DNA of 61,915 nt, from contig JAJQBQ010000050.1 in NCBI GenBank assembly GCA_021203205.1, positions 1 through 61,915 of the forward strand, given 5' to 3'. The stretch's first letter is position 1, and every line of letters begins with the position of its first letter. The notes under the pieces are model-generated. The model saw only the letters and a program-made list of their open reading frames with translations, had not been told where the DNA came from and searched no databases. The translations under genes were made by a program, and so were the position numbers. Of the stretch, positions 19,591 to 28,646 are shown piece after piece. The stretch is from Lachnospiraceae bacterium. GTDB lineage: Bacteria > Bacillota > Clostridia > Lachnospirales > Lachnospiraceae.

Positions 19591-20805
19591 TCATTTTCCA
19601 TGCTTTGGCTGAGTTCTGTCCTGTAACCCTGATTTTACGGAAGAGCTTTTTCTCCCCACCGTGATGGCTTTTTTCGGACACAGTTCCTGGCAGCAATAGC
19701 AGCGGATACATTTTTTATAGTCATAGACGGGCGGATGATTTTTTCCCTTCGCAAAACTTAATGCCTTCCCCGGCACTGGGCAGTGCTGCACACAGATGCC
19801 GCAGGATACACACCGTTCCTTATGAATCACCGGCCGCCTGGTAAACTGTTCCAGTATTTTCAGGCCCCGGAACTGCGGAGGCAGTTTCGTCCGTTCCACC
19901 GCAAAGTCCGGCCTGCCGTACTGTTCACAAAACTGCGCGAAACCGACCGAATGTGTGCCGGAGGCATCGGCGAGAATAAGCTCTATCTTTTGGCTGTCGC
20001 ATGTTCCGATCCCCATGGCAGCCCCCTGTACGTTCGTGGGGACACTCTGCGGGTCAATCCCGATCAGATGGCAGAAGACGGTATCGATCGCCACCGGATC
20101 CGTCGAAAACAGGAGAAGATTCATGGGCGTTGGGGTTCCCGCACCCGGACCGTTACCCTCCATGGCTACGATGCCGTCCATGATATGAAGGCGCGGTTTC
20201 ACGCAACGATGAATATCCGCCAGCATGCGCGCAAACAGAGACGCATTCGGGTACTTCACATGCGCCATTGCCTTGCGGTAACCGCAGACCAGACCGAACG
20301 GATTCTTTACCGCTCCTGTAATGCGCATCAGGGCGTGTGTCTTCATTTTACAGACATTGATGACAGCATCCGCTTCGGTTACTTCCTCCGCAAAGTAAAA
20401 TTCCTTCTCCGTCATTCCTTCCGGAAACCGCACTTTCACCTCATGCGTCATGGGCGTAAACCTTGCCCCGAAGAGCGGTTTCTGCGTTTCAAGCCCCAGA
20501 CGGTCCGCCACCCTGGCCCCGGTATCATTTCCCGGGGAATCTCCGTAGAGCGTGTCCGTGCAGCCGTATTCCCAAAGAAGCCGCAATACGGCTTTCAGCA
20601 CCGCGGGATGCGTTGCCACCGCGCTGTCCGGATCGGCACTCTTTAAAAAATTGGGCTTTACCAGCACTTTCTCATCCGGAGAAAGCACCGATGCAAGCCC
20701 GCCCGCCGCGGCCACACCCGTGCGCACGGCTTCATATACTTTTTCCTCGTCATAGGTGTCGCAGACAACCACAACCACCAGCGATTTTTCCCTGTCTATC
20801 AACAT
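19591..20805 (-). CDS. DUF362 protein with two C-terminal 4Fe-4S clusters
   Basis: Residues about 10-310 match the DUF362 pattern: KVLVKPNFL, GDSPGN, NVCKMKTHALMRITGAVKNPFGLVCG (split motif), and HIMDGIVAMEGNGPGAGTP. The C-terminus holds two ferredoxin motifs, CVSCGICVQHC and CIRCYCCQELC, for [4Fe-4S] clusters. The family is widespread in anaerobes and thought to act in electron transfer, but no reaction is established. Translation starts 10 bp after lgt ends, so the two are probably co-transcribed. The ribosome site is weak. Confidence 0.9.
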   Translation of the reverse strand: MLIDREKSLVVVVVCDTYDEEKVYEAVRTGVAAAGGLASVLSPDEKVLVKPNFLKSADPDSAVATHPAVLKAVLRLLWEYGCTDTLYGDSPGNDTGARVADRLGLETQKPLFGARFTPMTHEVKVRFPEGMTEKEFYFAEEVTEADAVINVCKMKTHALMRITGAVKNPFGLVCGYRKAMAHVKYPNASLFARMLADIHRCVKPRLHIMDGIVAMEGNGPGAGTPTPMNLLLFSTDPVAIDTVFCHLIGIDPQSVPTNVQGAAMGIGTCDSQKIELILADASGTHSVGFAQFCEQYGRPDFAVERTKLPPQFRGLKILEQFTRRPVIHKERCVSCGICVQHCPVPGKALSFAKGKNHPPVYDYKKCIRCYCCQELCPKKAITVGRKSSSVKSGLQDRTQPKHGK

Positions 20806-20815
20806 AATTATCTCA

Positions 20816-21835
20816 TTAAAATGAATCTCTCAGAATATTTTCCAGCTCTTCGTCCGAAAGAGGATCATTTCCCATGTTTTTCAAATCATCATCCGAATAA
20901 GTGTCGTTTTCCGTGTTTCGCAAATCATCGTCCGAATAAGTGTCGTTTTCCGTGTTTTGCAAATCGTCATCCGAAAGAGAGCCGCTTTTTCCTTTTTTGA
21001 AATTTATCTCCTTCGTCCCATCGTCTTCTGCCGGATTTCTCCTTCCGGATCTGACCTGTTCTGTCTCCTTTGCCTGACAAATATCCGCCCTGAAACGGGA
21101 TGTAGCAAGAATCAGAATACCGGCCAGAACAATAAAGACCGAAATAAACTGCGAGGTGGAAAGCGGGCCCACAGTTCCCCGGCTGTCTCCCCTTAAGAAT
21201 TCAATCAGGAAGCGCCCGCAGCCGTAAAACAGAAAATAGCACGCCGCTACGTTTCCCTCCTTCTTAAAAAATCTCCTGTTCTGGATCCATATCAGCACAA
21301 AGAATACGAGAAAATCCCAGGCTGAAGAAATCAGCTGTGTCGGTATCAGCTGCACGTTATTGGGCGCATACTGAGAGTTGGTAAAGACGATAGAAAAAGC
21401 GCTGTCTGTCTCTTTTCCATAACAGCAGCCCGCGAGGAAGCACCCGATGCGCCCGAAGCCCTGCGCCAGAATGATGGACGGCATCACATAATCCATATAA
21501 CACCAGAAACTTAAGTGTCTGATCTTTGTGAAGAGAAATCCGGCAAACACCCCTCCGATAATGCCGCCGTACACGACGAAGCCGTTCGTGAAATCCAGAA
21601 ATTTTATCGGATCCTCGATCAGTGTACGAAACTCCACGATATCATACAGAAGTTTGGAGCCCAGAAAACCCCCGACCAGCGCCCACACCAGCAGTTCGTA
21701 AACCAGATCGTACCTTAGATTTGCCTTTTTCATACGCCGCTCTGTCACCAGAAGCGCCGCCACGACGCCGACCGCGATCATCGTGCCGTAGCCGTATACC
21801 GTAACCGGTCCGATCGTAAATAATTCGTTGTGCAT
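20816..21835 (-). CDS. lgt: Prolipoprotein diacylglyceryl transferase with a repetitive acidic tail
   Basis: Lgt transfers diacylglycerol from phosphatidylglycerol to the lipobox cysteine of prelipoproteins. It has the multi-pass membrane layout and the signature region GRIGCFLAGCCYG (the Cys-rich clostridial variant), with NGFVVYGGIIGG earlier and a late GRFLIEFLRGD. The core ends near residue 260. A cytoplasmic hydrophilic tail follows, ending in four 13-residue repeats of type SDDDLxNTENDTY. The ATG at 21835 follows GGAGGGAAT. It lies 11 bp after the U32 gene. Confidence 0.95.
   Translation of the reverse strand: MHNELFTIGPVTVYGYGTMIAVGVVAALLVTERRMKKANLRYDLVYELLVWALVGGFLGSKLLYDIVEFRTLIEDPIKFLDFTNGFVVYGGIIGGVFAGFLFTKIRHLSFWCYMDYVMPSIILAQGFGRIGCFLAGCCYGKETDSAFSIVFTNSQYAPNNVQLIPTQLISSAWDFLVFFVLIWIQNRRFFKKEGNVAACYFLFYGCGRFLIEFLRGDSRGTVGPLSTSQFISVFIVLAGILILATSRFRADICQAKETEQVRSGRRNPAEDDGTKEINFKKGKSGSLSDDDLQNTENDTYSDDDLRNTENDTYSDDDLKNMGNDPLSDEELENILRDSF
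20819..20974 (-). repeat. 39-bp in-frame tandem repeat (about four units) in the lgt 3' end
   Basis: The units encode SDDDLQNTENDTY, SDDDLRNTENDTY, SDDDLKNMGNDPL and SDEELENILRDSF. The first two are almost identical at DNA level, which suggests recent slippage. The tail is acidic and probably disordered. Confidence 0.9.
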
Positions 21836-21846
21836 ATTCCCTCCGA

Positions 21847-23124
21847 TTATCCTTTTGATGAGCAAAGCTCTGCGGCCGCAGCTTCCCTTCTCCGAAACAG
21901 GTCACCCTCCTGAATTTCCGTATCCAACGTGACCCACAGCACCTGCTTCGGATGCGGAGCACTGAAGACTTCCGTTCCGTCTTCCCCGCAGAGCTTTAAC
22001 ACGGTGGCCTGCGCATCCCGCCCGTCCGGACGCATGACTTCGATCTTTTCCCCCACCGAAAATTTGTTGCGCTGCTCAAAGCGCGCGCGGCACGGATTTC
22101 CAGCGTCCACCTCGTTCGCGATGCCGAGGTAAGTATAATTTCTCTCGTAGACATTGCTGTCATAAATCTGCGCCGATGCGTCCGGTTTTCCAAAGTAAAA
22201 ACCTGTCGTATACCGGCGAAACGTGCATTTTGCGATCTCTTCCCTGTAATATGGAATGCGGGATCTGTAATACGAAGCATCCGTGAAATAATCGTCGATG
22301 GCAGCTCGATAGGTTCTCGCGACCGTAGCCGCGTAGAGTGCCGTCTTCATGCGGCCCTCCACTTTGAAGCTGTCGATGCCGGCCTCTGCCAGTTCCGGAA
22401 TGTGTTCGATCATGCAAAGGTCCTTCGAATTAAAAATGTAGGTGCCACGCTCATCCTCAAGCACCGGCATGTACTCTCCGGGCCGCTTTTCCTCCACGAC
22501 CGCATATTTCCAGCGGCAGGGGTGTGTGCACGCCCCCTGATTGGCATCGCGCTCTGCCAGAAAATTGCTCAGAAGACAACGCCCGGAATAAGAGATGCAC
22601 ATGGCTCCGTGGACGAAGCTCTCAATCTCCAGTTCCTCCGGTATGCGGTCTCTGATCTCCCTGATTTCCTCCAGGGTCAGCTCTCTGGCTGTGACGACGC
22701 GGGATGCCCCAAGATCATGCCAGAACCGGAATGTTCCGTAATTTGTATTATTGGCCTGGGTGCTGATGTGAATATCAACCTCCGGCAGGATTTCTTTTGC
22801 CATCAGAACCACTGCCGGGTCGGAGATGATCAATGCGTCCGGCATGCAGGTGCCGAAATCTTTCATCTGCAAAAACCATGCCCGGATTCCCTCCAGATCC
22901 CGGTTATGCGCGAGAATATTGGCCGTCACATAGACGCGCACACCCCGCTCGTGGGCATACGCAATGCCTTCTTTCATGTCTTCCTGCGAAAAATTCTTTG
23001 CTTTTGACCGGAGGCCGTAGGCTTCTCCGCCGATATATACGGCATCCGCGCCGAAACGCACCGCGGTCTTTAATACCTCAAGGCAGCTCGCAGGCATCAG
23101 GAGCTCCGGTTTTTTTCTTTTCAT
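21847..23124 (-). CDS. Peptidase U32-family protein, TrhP-like (tRNA uridine hydroxylation)
   Basis: The U32 signature is clear: ESFVHGAMCISYSGRC, then SNFLAERDANQGAC, with CTHPCRW following. The N-terminus reads KPELLMPASCLEVLKTAVRFGADAVYIGG. Proteins of this group next to TrmR (B. subtilis YrrN/YrrO; E. coli YegQ) are required for 5-hydroxyuridine at tRNA position 34. Because trmR lies directly upstream, a TrhP role is the best guess. Collagenase-type activity is the older annotation. The start is uncertain: ATG at 23124 is used, with a GTG at 23184 as alternative. Confidence 0.88.
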   Translation of the reverse strand: MKRKKPELLMPASCLEVLKTAVRFGADAVYIGGEAYGLRSKAKNFSQEDMKEGIAYAHERGVRVYVTANILAHNRDLEGIRAWFLQMKDFGTCMPDALIISDPAVVLMAKEILPEVDIHISTQANNTNYGTFRFWHDLGASRVVTARELTLEEIREIRDRIPEELEIESFVHGAMCISYSGRCLLSNFLAERDANQGACTHPCRWKYAVVEEKRPGEYMPVLEDERGTYIFNSKDLCMIEHIPELAEAGIDSFKVEGRMKTALYAATVARTYRAAIDDYFTDASYYRSRIPYYREEIAKCTFRRYTTGFYFGKPDASAQIYDSNVYERNYTYLGIANEVDAGNPCRARFEQRNKFSVGEKIEVMRPDGRDAQATVLKLCGEDGTEVFSAPHPKQVLWVTLDTEIQEGDLFRRREAAAAELCSSKG

Positions 23125-23203
23125 ATCTGTTACCAATTCCGTCTCTTCGTTCAAATCACACTGCTTTCCGAACTCTTTTCGCACCTTTCGGAACAGATTT
23201 TCC

Positions 23204-23827
23204 TTATTCTTTCACGCTGACCGCAACGCCGTCGCCCACCGGAAGAATCGCCGTTGTCAGCCCGTTGGTATGTTTCAGGGTGTACAGATATTCGCGCATG
23301 CGCGCGTGAATCGTGCGGTCACGCCTTGGCACCGCATACCGGGATTCCAGCGTATCCCCATCCTGGAATACGTTGTCCGACACCAGCACGCCGTCCTTTG
23401 GCAGGAGGCGTAAAACCTCCGGGAAAAAATTCATATACTGCCCTTTCGCCGCATCCATAAAAATAAAATCAAAGGGCTCCGTCAGGGAAGGCAGTATCTC
23501 CGCGGCGTCCCCCTCCATAAGCACAATTTGCCCGTTCAGTCCGGAACGGGCAAAGTTTTCTTTCGCCTTGCATATGCGCGGCTCATAGTTTTCAATTGTG
23601 ACAAGCTTTCCGCCTTCCGGCAGTTCGCGGGCCAGCAGGATTCCGGAATAGCCGATGGCTGTCCCCACCTCCAGTACGCGCCGCGGCCTGCGGATTTTCA
23701 TGAGAACTCTCAAAAAAGCCGCCGTTTCCTTTCGGACAATCGGGATATCATGTTCTTTTGCGTAGAGTTCCAGCTCCGCCAGCATTCCCGCCTCCGGCGT
23801 CTCCAGAGAGAGCAGGTAAGCGGACAT
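23204..23827 (-). CDS. trmR: SAM-dependent O-methyltransferase, TrmR-like
   Basis: The 207-aa protein has the class I methyltransferase loop VLEVGTAIGYSGILLA, followed by IENYEP, and FIFMDAAKGQYMNFFPE as metal and substrate region. These are typical of the catechol-O-MT-like family that includes YrrM/TrmR, which methylates ho5U34 to mo5U in tRNA. The adjacent U32 gene supports this role. The ATG at 23827 is chosen because GGAGG lies 5 nt before it; the frame is open further upstream to a TTG at 23899. Confidence 0.88.
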   Translation of the reverse strand: MSAYLLSLETPEAGMLAELELYAKEHDIPIVRKETAAFLRVLMKIRRPRRVLEVGTAIGYSGILLARELPEGGKLVTIENYEPRICKAKENFARSGLNGQIVLMEGDAAEILPSLTEPFDFIFMDAAKGQYMNFFPEVLRLLPKDGVLVSDNVFQDGDTLESRYAVPRRDRTIHARMREYLYTLKHTNGLTTAILPVGDGVAVSVKE

Positions 23828-23917
23828 CCGTTCCTCCGTTATCACGACCGCAGCCGCTCCTTTCCCGCATGCCGTTTTCCGGCTGACCGCCGGATGCAAA
23901 CGACATTTTACATTCTT

Positions 23918-24688
23918 TTATTCTGCCATTTCCAGGTTGTTGATCATCTTTATGATGTCCTCCCCGCTGTAGGAAGAATTAAACTTGTACGTTCCCGCCG
24001 TTTCACTCGTAATATCCAGCTCGAAAATATAAGACTGAACCAGAAACACCCAGCGGCTGTCAATCAGCGCCTGCTCTTCCAGAAGCGAACCGATCTCGTA
24101 CGCGTTCATGCCGGGCTCAATTTCCACGGTCTGCGTGTACCCCGGCGACGGGTCTACCCCCTCCTCCGAAAACACGGCCCTTCCAAAATCATAGCAATAG
24201 TAGGCAAATCCGGCCAAAACCGCAAGAATTACAACATAGACCGCTATTTTCAGCGGCGTTCTCGTAAAGAAGCGTCCCACTTTTCCGGTACGTTTTTTCT
24301 GCTTTTCCTCCCGCCTGGCTTCCTTTTCAATCGTTGCTTCCAGCTTCCGGGCTTCCCGTTCTTTTCGCCTGGCTTCCCTGCGTTTTAATGCCGCGGATTT
24401 TTTTCTCGCCTTTTCTCTGGCTTTTTTCTCCGCCGGTGTCAGCTTTTTTGAGGATGACGTGCTCTTTTTCCTTGCCGTTCCGCCGCCGGACGATGCGGAG
24501 CTTTTCTTTCCGGTTCCGCTGCCGGACGACGCCGCTCCTCTGCCGGACGCGGAAGATCTTACGGTTTCCGTTTCGGTGCCGACAACAGAGTTCTCCCTCT
24601 TTGTCGTCCCGCCGCCGGATGCCGCGGATTTTCGCTTTCTTTCCTCTTCCGCTGTCTGTGAAGACTTTGATGAATTCTTCTGAGCCAT
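23918..24688 (-). CDS. Short MltG/YceG-like membrane protein without the catalytic domain
   Basis: Residues 1-140 are cytoplasmic, Ser/Gly-rich, then strongly Lys/Arg/Glu-rich. One membrane segment lies at about 146-166. Residues 185-256 (VEIEPGMNAYEIGSLLEEQALI, AGTYKFNSSYSGEDIIKMI) match the LysM-like N-terminal subdomain of YceG. The protein stops there, so the lytic transglycosylase domain with its catalytic Glu is absent. It holds the yrrL position of the Bacillus yrrK-yrrM neighbourhood. It may bind glycan or regulate; activity is not expected. Confidence 0.8.
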   Translation of the reverse strand: MAQKNSSKSSQTAEEERKRKSAASGGGTTKRENSVVGTETETVRSSASGRGAASSGSGTGKKSSASSGGGTARKKSTSSSKKLTPAEKKAREKARKKSAALKRREARRKEREARKLEATIEKEARREEKQKKRTGKVGRFFTRTPLKIAVYVVILAVLAGFAYYCYDFGRAVFSEEGVDPSPGYTQTVEIEPGMNAYEIGSLLEEQALIDSRWVFLVQSYIFELDITSETAGTYKFNSSYSGEDIIKMINNLEMAE

Positions 24689-24704
24689 GGTTCCTCCAAA
24701 GTTC

Positions 24705-25043
24705 CTATAAGAAATCTACCTTGATATCAATGTTTTCCACCAGGATTTCCTGCACATCACGCACCATGCGACACAGGTCGATCTCCGCATCAAGATATTC
24801 CCTGGCAATCTGCGTTCCCATGACAATCGGGTGACGGTCTCGCACCTCACTGATGCCGGAACGGTAGGCTTCGTCTCCCTGGCACTGCAGAACAAAGGCT
24901 TCCCGACGAAATTCGTCCACCTGTTTTGTGAGCTCCGGATCCTCCTCCACGCGTTTACGGCATCTCCGGAAGTTTACATATTCTTTGCTGTTCAATATCT
25001 TATTCGCAAGTTTTCTTGCACTTTCATACAGGCTGTTTTCCAT
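24705..25043 (-). CDS. YlbF/YmcA family protein (RicA/RicF-like)
   Basis: Small all-helical protein of 112 aa. It shows the family pattern: SARKLANKILNSKEYVNFRRCRKRVEEDPEL (split), DEFRREAFVLQ, and a C-terminal amphipathic helix ending in a hydrophobic EILVENIDIKVDFL. In Bacillus the Ric proteins form an Fe-S complex that modulates RNase Y and sporulation phosphorelay. Here it is followed by the MltG-like gene and preceded by RNase J, a natural RNA-decay context. The family call is firm, the exact paralogue is not. Confidence 0.85.
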   Translation of the reverse strand: MENSLYESARKLANKILNSKEYVNFRRCRKRVEEDPELTKQVDEFRREAFVLQCQGDEAYRSGISEVRDRHPIVMGTQIAREYLDAEIDLCRMVRDVQEILVENIDIKVDFL

Positions 25044-25139
25044 ATTTCACCGTTCGTCCCTGATTTTAAGAAATTTTCTTTCTACCGTATTTTCGTCCGT
25101 CCTGTCACTTTTCGATACCGGAAGCCTTTCGGTCGCTTC

Positions 25140-27224
25140 TTAAACTTCCATGATAATCGGAAGAATCACCGGGCTTCTGCGCATTTTTTTCCAGAGGTAA
25201 CTGCTTAAACTTTCGCGGACGACCATCTTGATCTTTCCCCAGTCGGAAATATGCCGGAATTCGCAGGAATGAACCGCCTCATCTACGATTCCGCGGGCTT
25301 CCTCCATGAGTTCTTCCGCCTCCCGGACGTAAACAAACCCGCGGGAGACGATGTCCGGCCCGGCCACGATCTGCCCGGATTCCTTTTCCATAGTCATCAC
25401 TACAATGATAATACCGTTTTCCGCAAGGTTCTGCCGGTCACGAAGCACAATGTTGCCGACATCTCCGACGCCGAGTCCGTCAATCAGCAGACTTCCGCTC
25501 TGCACCTTTCCGGTTACCTTGCCTTCTTCCTGATTCAGTGTCAGAACATCCCCCGAATTTATCACAAAAATATTTTTTTTGTCAATGCCAAGCGATTCCG
25601 CCAGCTCCGCCTGTCCGACCCGGTGGCGGTGTTCGCCGTGCACCGGCACCGCGAACTTCGGCTTTACCAGAGAGTAAATCAGCTTGATCTCCTCCTGGCA
25701 TGCATGTCCGGACACATGGGTGTCCTGTTCAATCAGCCGTGCGCCCATCATGGAGAGCTCGTTCATCACTTTTGAGACTGCCTTTTCATTTCCCGGGATG
25801 GGGTGCGAGCTGAACACAACGGTGTCGCCCGGATGGATCGTTACCTTTCGGTGGGAAGATGCAGCCATGCGGGAGAGCGCAGCCAGCGGTTCGCCCTGAC
25901 TTCCCGTCGTGATCAGCACGATCTTCTCATCCGGATAGTTTTTCATCTCCTCGATATCAATCAGCGTGTTGTCCGGAATGCTGATGTATCCCATCTCCGT
26001 CGCCGTCTGAATGATATTCACCATACTGCGGCCTTCAATGACCACCTTGCGGCCGTATTTGTAAGCCGTCCGGATGATCTGCTGTACGCGGTCCACATTT
26101 GAGGCGAAGGTTGCCACAATGATGCGATGATCCGCGTTTTCCGCAAAAATATGATCAAGTGTACGTCCGACGGTTCGCTCGGAGCTCGTAAAGCCGGGGC
26201 GCAGCACATTGGTGCTGTCGCACATCAGCGCAAGCACACCCTTTTTCCCGAGCTCACCGAAGCGGGCCAGGTCAATCGCATCGCCAAATACCGGCGTATA
26301 GTCTATCTTAAAGTCGCCGGTGTGAACCAGAATACCTGCCGGCGTGTAGATGGCAAGCGCCGCCGCATCCGAAATACTGTGGTTTGTGCGGATAAATTCC
26401 ACGTGAAAACATCCAAGGCTGATCATCTGCCCGTACTTTACAACCTTCAGCCTTACGGAATTCATCAGCTCGTGTTCCTGGCACTTTCCCTCAATCAGGC
26501 CAATGGTGAGCCGCGTGCCGTATACAGGCGCATTCACCATCGGCAGGACATACGGAAGCGCACCGATATGATCCTCATGACCGTGGGTAATCACATACCC
26601 TTTCACTTTGTCACTGTTTTCCTGAAGATAGGTTACATCCGGTATCACCAGATCAATTCCCAGCATTTCTTCATCGGGAAATGCCACGCCGCAGTCCACA
26701 ATCAGAATGCTGTCCTCGCACTCGATTGCGGTCATATTCATGCCGATCTGCTCCAGACCGCCCAGCGGGATGATCTTTACCGACGGCTTTGGCTGATCTG
26801 TTTTTGCTTTTCCGCCCGTTTTTGGCTGCGCCACAGGCACCACCTTCCCCTGTTTTGATGGGGTGATTGCCGTACCGGGCACCGTTTTCGACTGTTTTTC
26901 CGTTCCGCCGCCGGCCTTAAAAGAATTCGCCGCTGCTTTCGGCTGCTTTTCCGTTGCTCTGACTGACTTTGAAGGATTCTCCGTACCCTTTGGCTGTCTT
27001 TCTGCCGTATCGTTTGCCCCGAAAGAATTCAGCGCTGTTTTCGGCTGCTTTTCCGTCGCTCCGTTTGCCTTATCCTGGTTTACTTTTGTGGGATTTTTTA
27101 CGCCCGCACGTCCCAGCGGTTTTGCCCCCCAGCGGGGATCTCTTGCCCTTCTCTTTCTCGCTTCTTTTGAATTCCTTTCCTTCATTCCTTTCGCATTACC
27201 TGAAATTACATTTTCTGTTCTCAA
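25140..27224 (-). CDS. rnj: Ribonuclease J with a repetitive N-terminal extension
   Basis: Metallo-beta-lactamase/beta-CASP RNase acting as 5' exonuclease and endonuclease on mRNA. The catalytic THGHEDH is at 213-219. Further sites appear in GDFKIDYTP, VLALMCDSTN and VHGEHRHRVGQAELA. The catalytic module starts near residue 148; before it is a basic head (MKERNSKEARKRRARD) and a low-complexity segment with 17-residue repeats. That makes 694 aa, against about 555 for the usual enzyme. The start is a TTG at 27224 with GAGG placed in the end of the DUF1292 gene; ATG at codon 14 is the alternative. Confidence 0.95.
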   Translation of the reverse strand: MRTENVISGNAKGMKERNSKEARKRRARDPRWGAKPLGRAGVKNPTKVNQDKANGATEKQPKTALNSFGANDTAERQPKGTENPSKSVRATEKQPKAAANSFKAGGGTEKQSKTVPGTAITPSKQGKVVPVAQPKTGGKAKTDQPKPSVKIIPLGGLEQIGMNMTAIECEDSILIVDCGVAFPDEEMLGIDLVIPDVTYLQENSDKVKGYVITHGHEDHIGALPYVLPMVNAPVYGTRLTIGLIEGKCQEHELMNSVRLKVVKYGQMISLGCFHVEFIRTNHSISDAAALAIYTPAGILVHTGDFKIDYTPVFGDAIDLARFGELGKKGVLALMCDSTNVLRPGFTSSERTVGRTLDHIFAENADHRIIVATFASNVDRVQQIIRTAYKYGRKVVIEGRSMVNIIQTATEMGYISIPDNTLIDIEEMKNYPDEKIVLITTGSQGEPLAALSRMAASSHRKVTIHPGDTVVFSSHPIPGNEKAVSKVMNELSMMGARLIEQDTHVSGHACQEEIKLIYSLVKPKFAVPVHGEHRHRVGQAELAESLGIDKKNIFVINSGDVLTLNQEEGKVTGKVQSGSLLIDGLGVGDVGNIVLRDRQNLAENGIIIVVMTMEKESGQIVAGPDIVSRGFVYVREAEELMEEARGIVDEAVHSCEFRHISDWGKIKMVVRESLSSYLWKKMRRSPVILPIIMEV
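26856..27059 (-). repeat. 51-bp in-frame repeats in the RNase J extension
   Basis: Residues 56-123 contain about four 17-residue units starting ATEKQPK, TAERQPK, ATEKQPK and GTEKQSK. The second halves are less conserved. The region is Lys/Gln/Ala-rich and predicted disordered. Confidence 0.8.
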
Positions 27225-27228
27225 AATA

Positions 27229-27486
27229 TTACCTCAACTCAATATCCTCTAATAACTCCTCGAATATCCTCCCGACATCTCTCAGTTCATCCTCATCCTC
27301 GATCATCTGATACAGTGACTGTTCATCCTCCGGGGCAGACGTATCCTTCAAAATATACGCATTGCTCTCATCTTCCAGCGAATCCGCTGTCAGAAGATAA
27401 TTTGTATTGTTGATCCTGGTCTGCTCCAGCACATACAGGGAGACACGTTCCCCCTCTTCGGTGATAAATTCGATCCTGTCTTCCAT
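27229..27486 (-). CDS. DUF1292 protein (YrzB-like)
   Basis: Acidic 85-aa protein with RIEFITEEGERVSLYVLEQTRI and the YILKD segment, the usual pattern of DUF1292. In Firmicutes this gene follows ruvX (yrrK-yrzB), as here. Function is unknown. ATG at 27486 is preceded by AAGGA; upstream GTG and ATG codons lack a ribosome site. Its last bases contain the ribosome site for RNase J, 4 bp downstream. Confidence 0.88.
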   Translation of the reverse strand: MEDRIEFITEEGERVSLYVLEQTRINNTNYLLTADSLEDESNAYILKDTSAPEDEQSLYQMIEDEDELRDVGRIFEELLEDIELR

Positions 27487-27534
27487 TTCATTTTCCTTCA
27501 TACTTGTAAAGCCGCACACCTTTTGCTGCGATTG

Positions 27535-27972
27535 TCACTCCGCCCGCTTTCTGTCCAGATAACTCTGCAAAATCAGCATAGCTGCGACGCGGTCAACATG
27601 ATCCTTCCATACATTCTTCGACAGGCCGGCCTCCTGCATGGCGCGGTTCGCCTCCAGTGTCGTAAACCTCTCATCGACCAGTTCCACCGGCACACCAATT
27701 CGGCGCTCAAGCATCGTCTTAAACTCCAGCGTTTTTTCTGCCCGCGAACCGAGCTCATTTTCCAGTGTCTTCGGGTAACCCAGCACAATCCGCTCCGCCT
27801 GATATTCCAGCACCAGCTCTTCTATACGGGCAAGTGTCTGACGAATCTTGCTTTCACGATCCCTGCGAATTGTCTCCACACCCTGGGCGGTAATGCCCAG
27901 CGGATCCGAAACTGCTACACCAACGGTTTTCGCGCCGTAATCCAGTCCCAGGATTCTTCCTGATGTTTCCAT
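27535..27972 (-). CDS. ruvX: RuvX/YqgF-type Holliday junction resolvase-like nuclease
   Basis: RNase H-like fold protein of 145 aa. It has GRILGLDYGAKTVGVAVSD at the N-terminus, RIVLGYPKTLENELG in the middle, and VDERFTTLEANRAM and DHVDRVAAMLILQSYL at the C-terminus. YqgF is implicated in 16S rRNA 5'-end processing and in recombination. The order ireB-ruvX-DUF1292 is conserved in Firmicutes. ATG 27972 has AAAGGAG upstream. Confidence 0.93.
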   Translation of the reverse strand: METSGRILGLDYGAKTVGVAVSDPLGITAQGVETIRRDRESKIRQTLARIEELVLEYQAERIVLGYPKTLENELGSRAEKTLEFKTMLERRIGVPVELVDERFTTLEANRAMQEAGLSKNVWKDHVDRVAAMLILQSYLDRKRAE

Positions 27973-27977
27973 ACCCG

Positions 27978-28256
27978 TTACTCCTTTGTCCTCGATTTAA
28001 ACCGGTTTTTCACATAATAAGTAAGGGCTTCCTCCAGAAGTTCATCCCGCTCCACCTTCATGATCAGAACCCTTGCATTTTTGTAATTTGTGATATAAGT
28101 CGGATCCCCGGACATAATATAGCCAACGATCTGATTCACCGGATTATATCCCTTTTCTTCCAGCGCCTCATAAACTCTCTCCAACACTTCCGATACTTCG
28201 AGATTAAGTTCCTGAGGCACTTTGAAATACTGCGTGTTACTGTTTGCGTTCTTCAA
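27978..28256 (-). CDS. ireB: IreB family regulatory phosphoprotein (DUF965)
   Basis: The 92-aa protein fits YrzL/Ire[21 protein letters not shown], then [17 protein letters not shown]. In Enterococcus IreB is a substrate of the PASTA kinase IreK and affects cephalosporin tolerance; a similar role is inferred. It heads the ireB-ruvX-DUF1292-rnj run. The 290 bp upstream (28257-28549) hold no gene and I see no strong structure in them. Confidence 0.92.
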   Translation of the reverse strand: MKNANSNTQYFKVPQELNLEVSEVLERVYEALEEKGYNPVNQIVGYIMSGDPTYITNYKNARVLIMKVERDELLEEALTYYVKNRFKSRTKE

Positions 28257-28549
28257 GTCGCCACCTCGCTTCTTCCATATTTTGGCGTATACTTTCAGGC
28301 GTTTCTTAAGTCACGTCTGATCTGACAACCCCATGCCCGCCAGCTCGTGGCCTGCGTCCGTACCTGGGGCCTGTTAAGTATAGTGATTTCATAAAAATTA
28401 TACCGATCATGGTCTTCCGAAGTTGAAAACCACAGTTTGACATATTTTATAACAAAACTCGGCTTTTGTACAGCCCTAAAAGAAGTGTTTTTCCGATAAA
28501 AACTTCGTTAAATTGATTTTCTTTTGGAATTCGCAGGCGGATACTGGTA

Positions 28550-28613
28550 ATTATTCGAGTATATTTGCTCGAATAATTTTAGTCTTATCATTTCTACGAA
28601 AAATTAGTAGAAT
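28550..28613 (+). promoter_or_regulatory. Promoter and palindromic operators of the XRE regulator
   Basis: A perfect inverted repeat with 10-bp arms, ATTATTCGAG (28550-28559) and CTCGAATAAT (28568-28577), lies upstream of a -35 TTATCA (28585-28590). A 17-bp spacer and TAGAAT (28608-28613) follow. A second palindrome, TTCTAC..GTAGAA (28592-28612), covers the spacer and -10. Such placement suggests autoregulation by the downstream HTH protein. Confidence 0.7.
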
Positions 28614-28646
28614 GCGTTTATCACAAAATAAGGAGGCAGAATTTTC

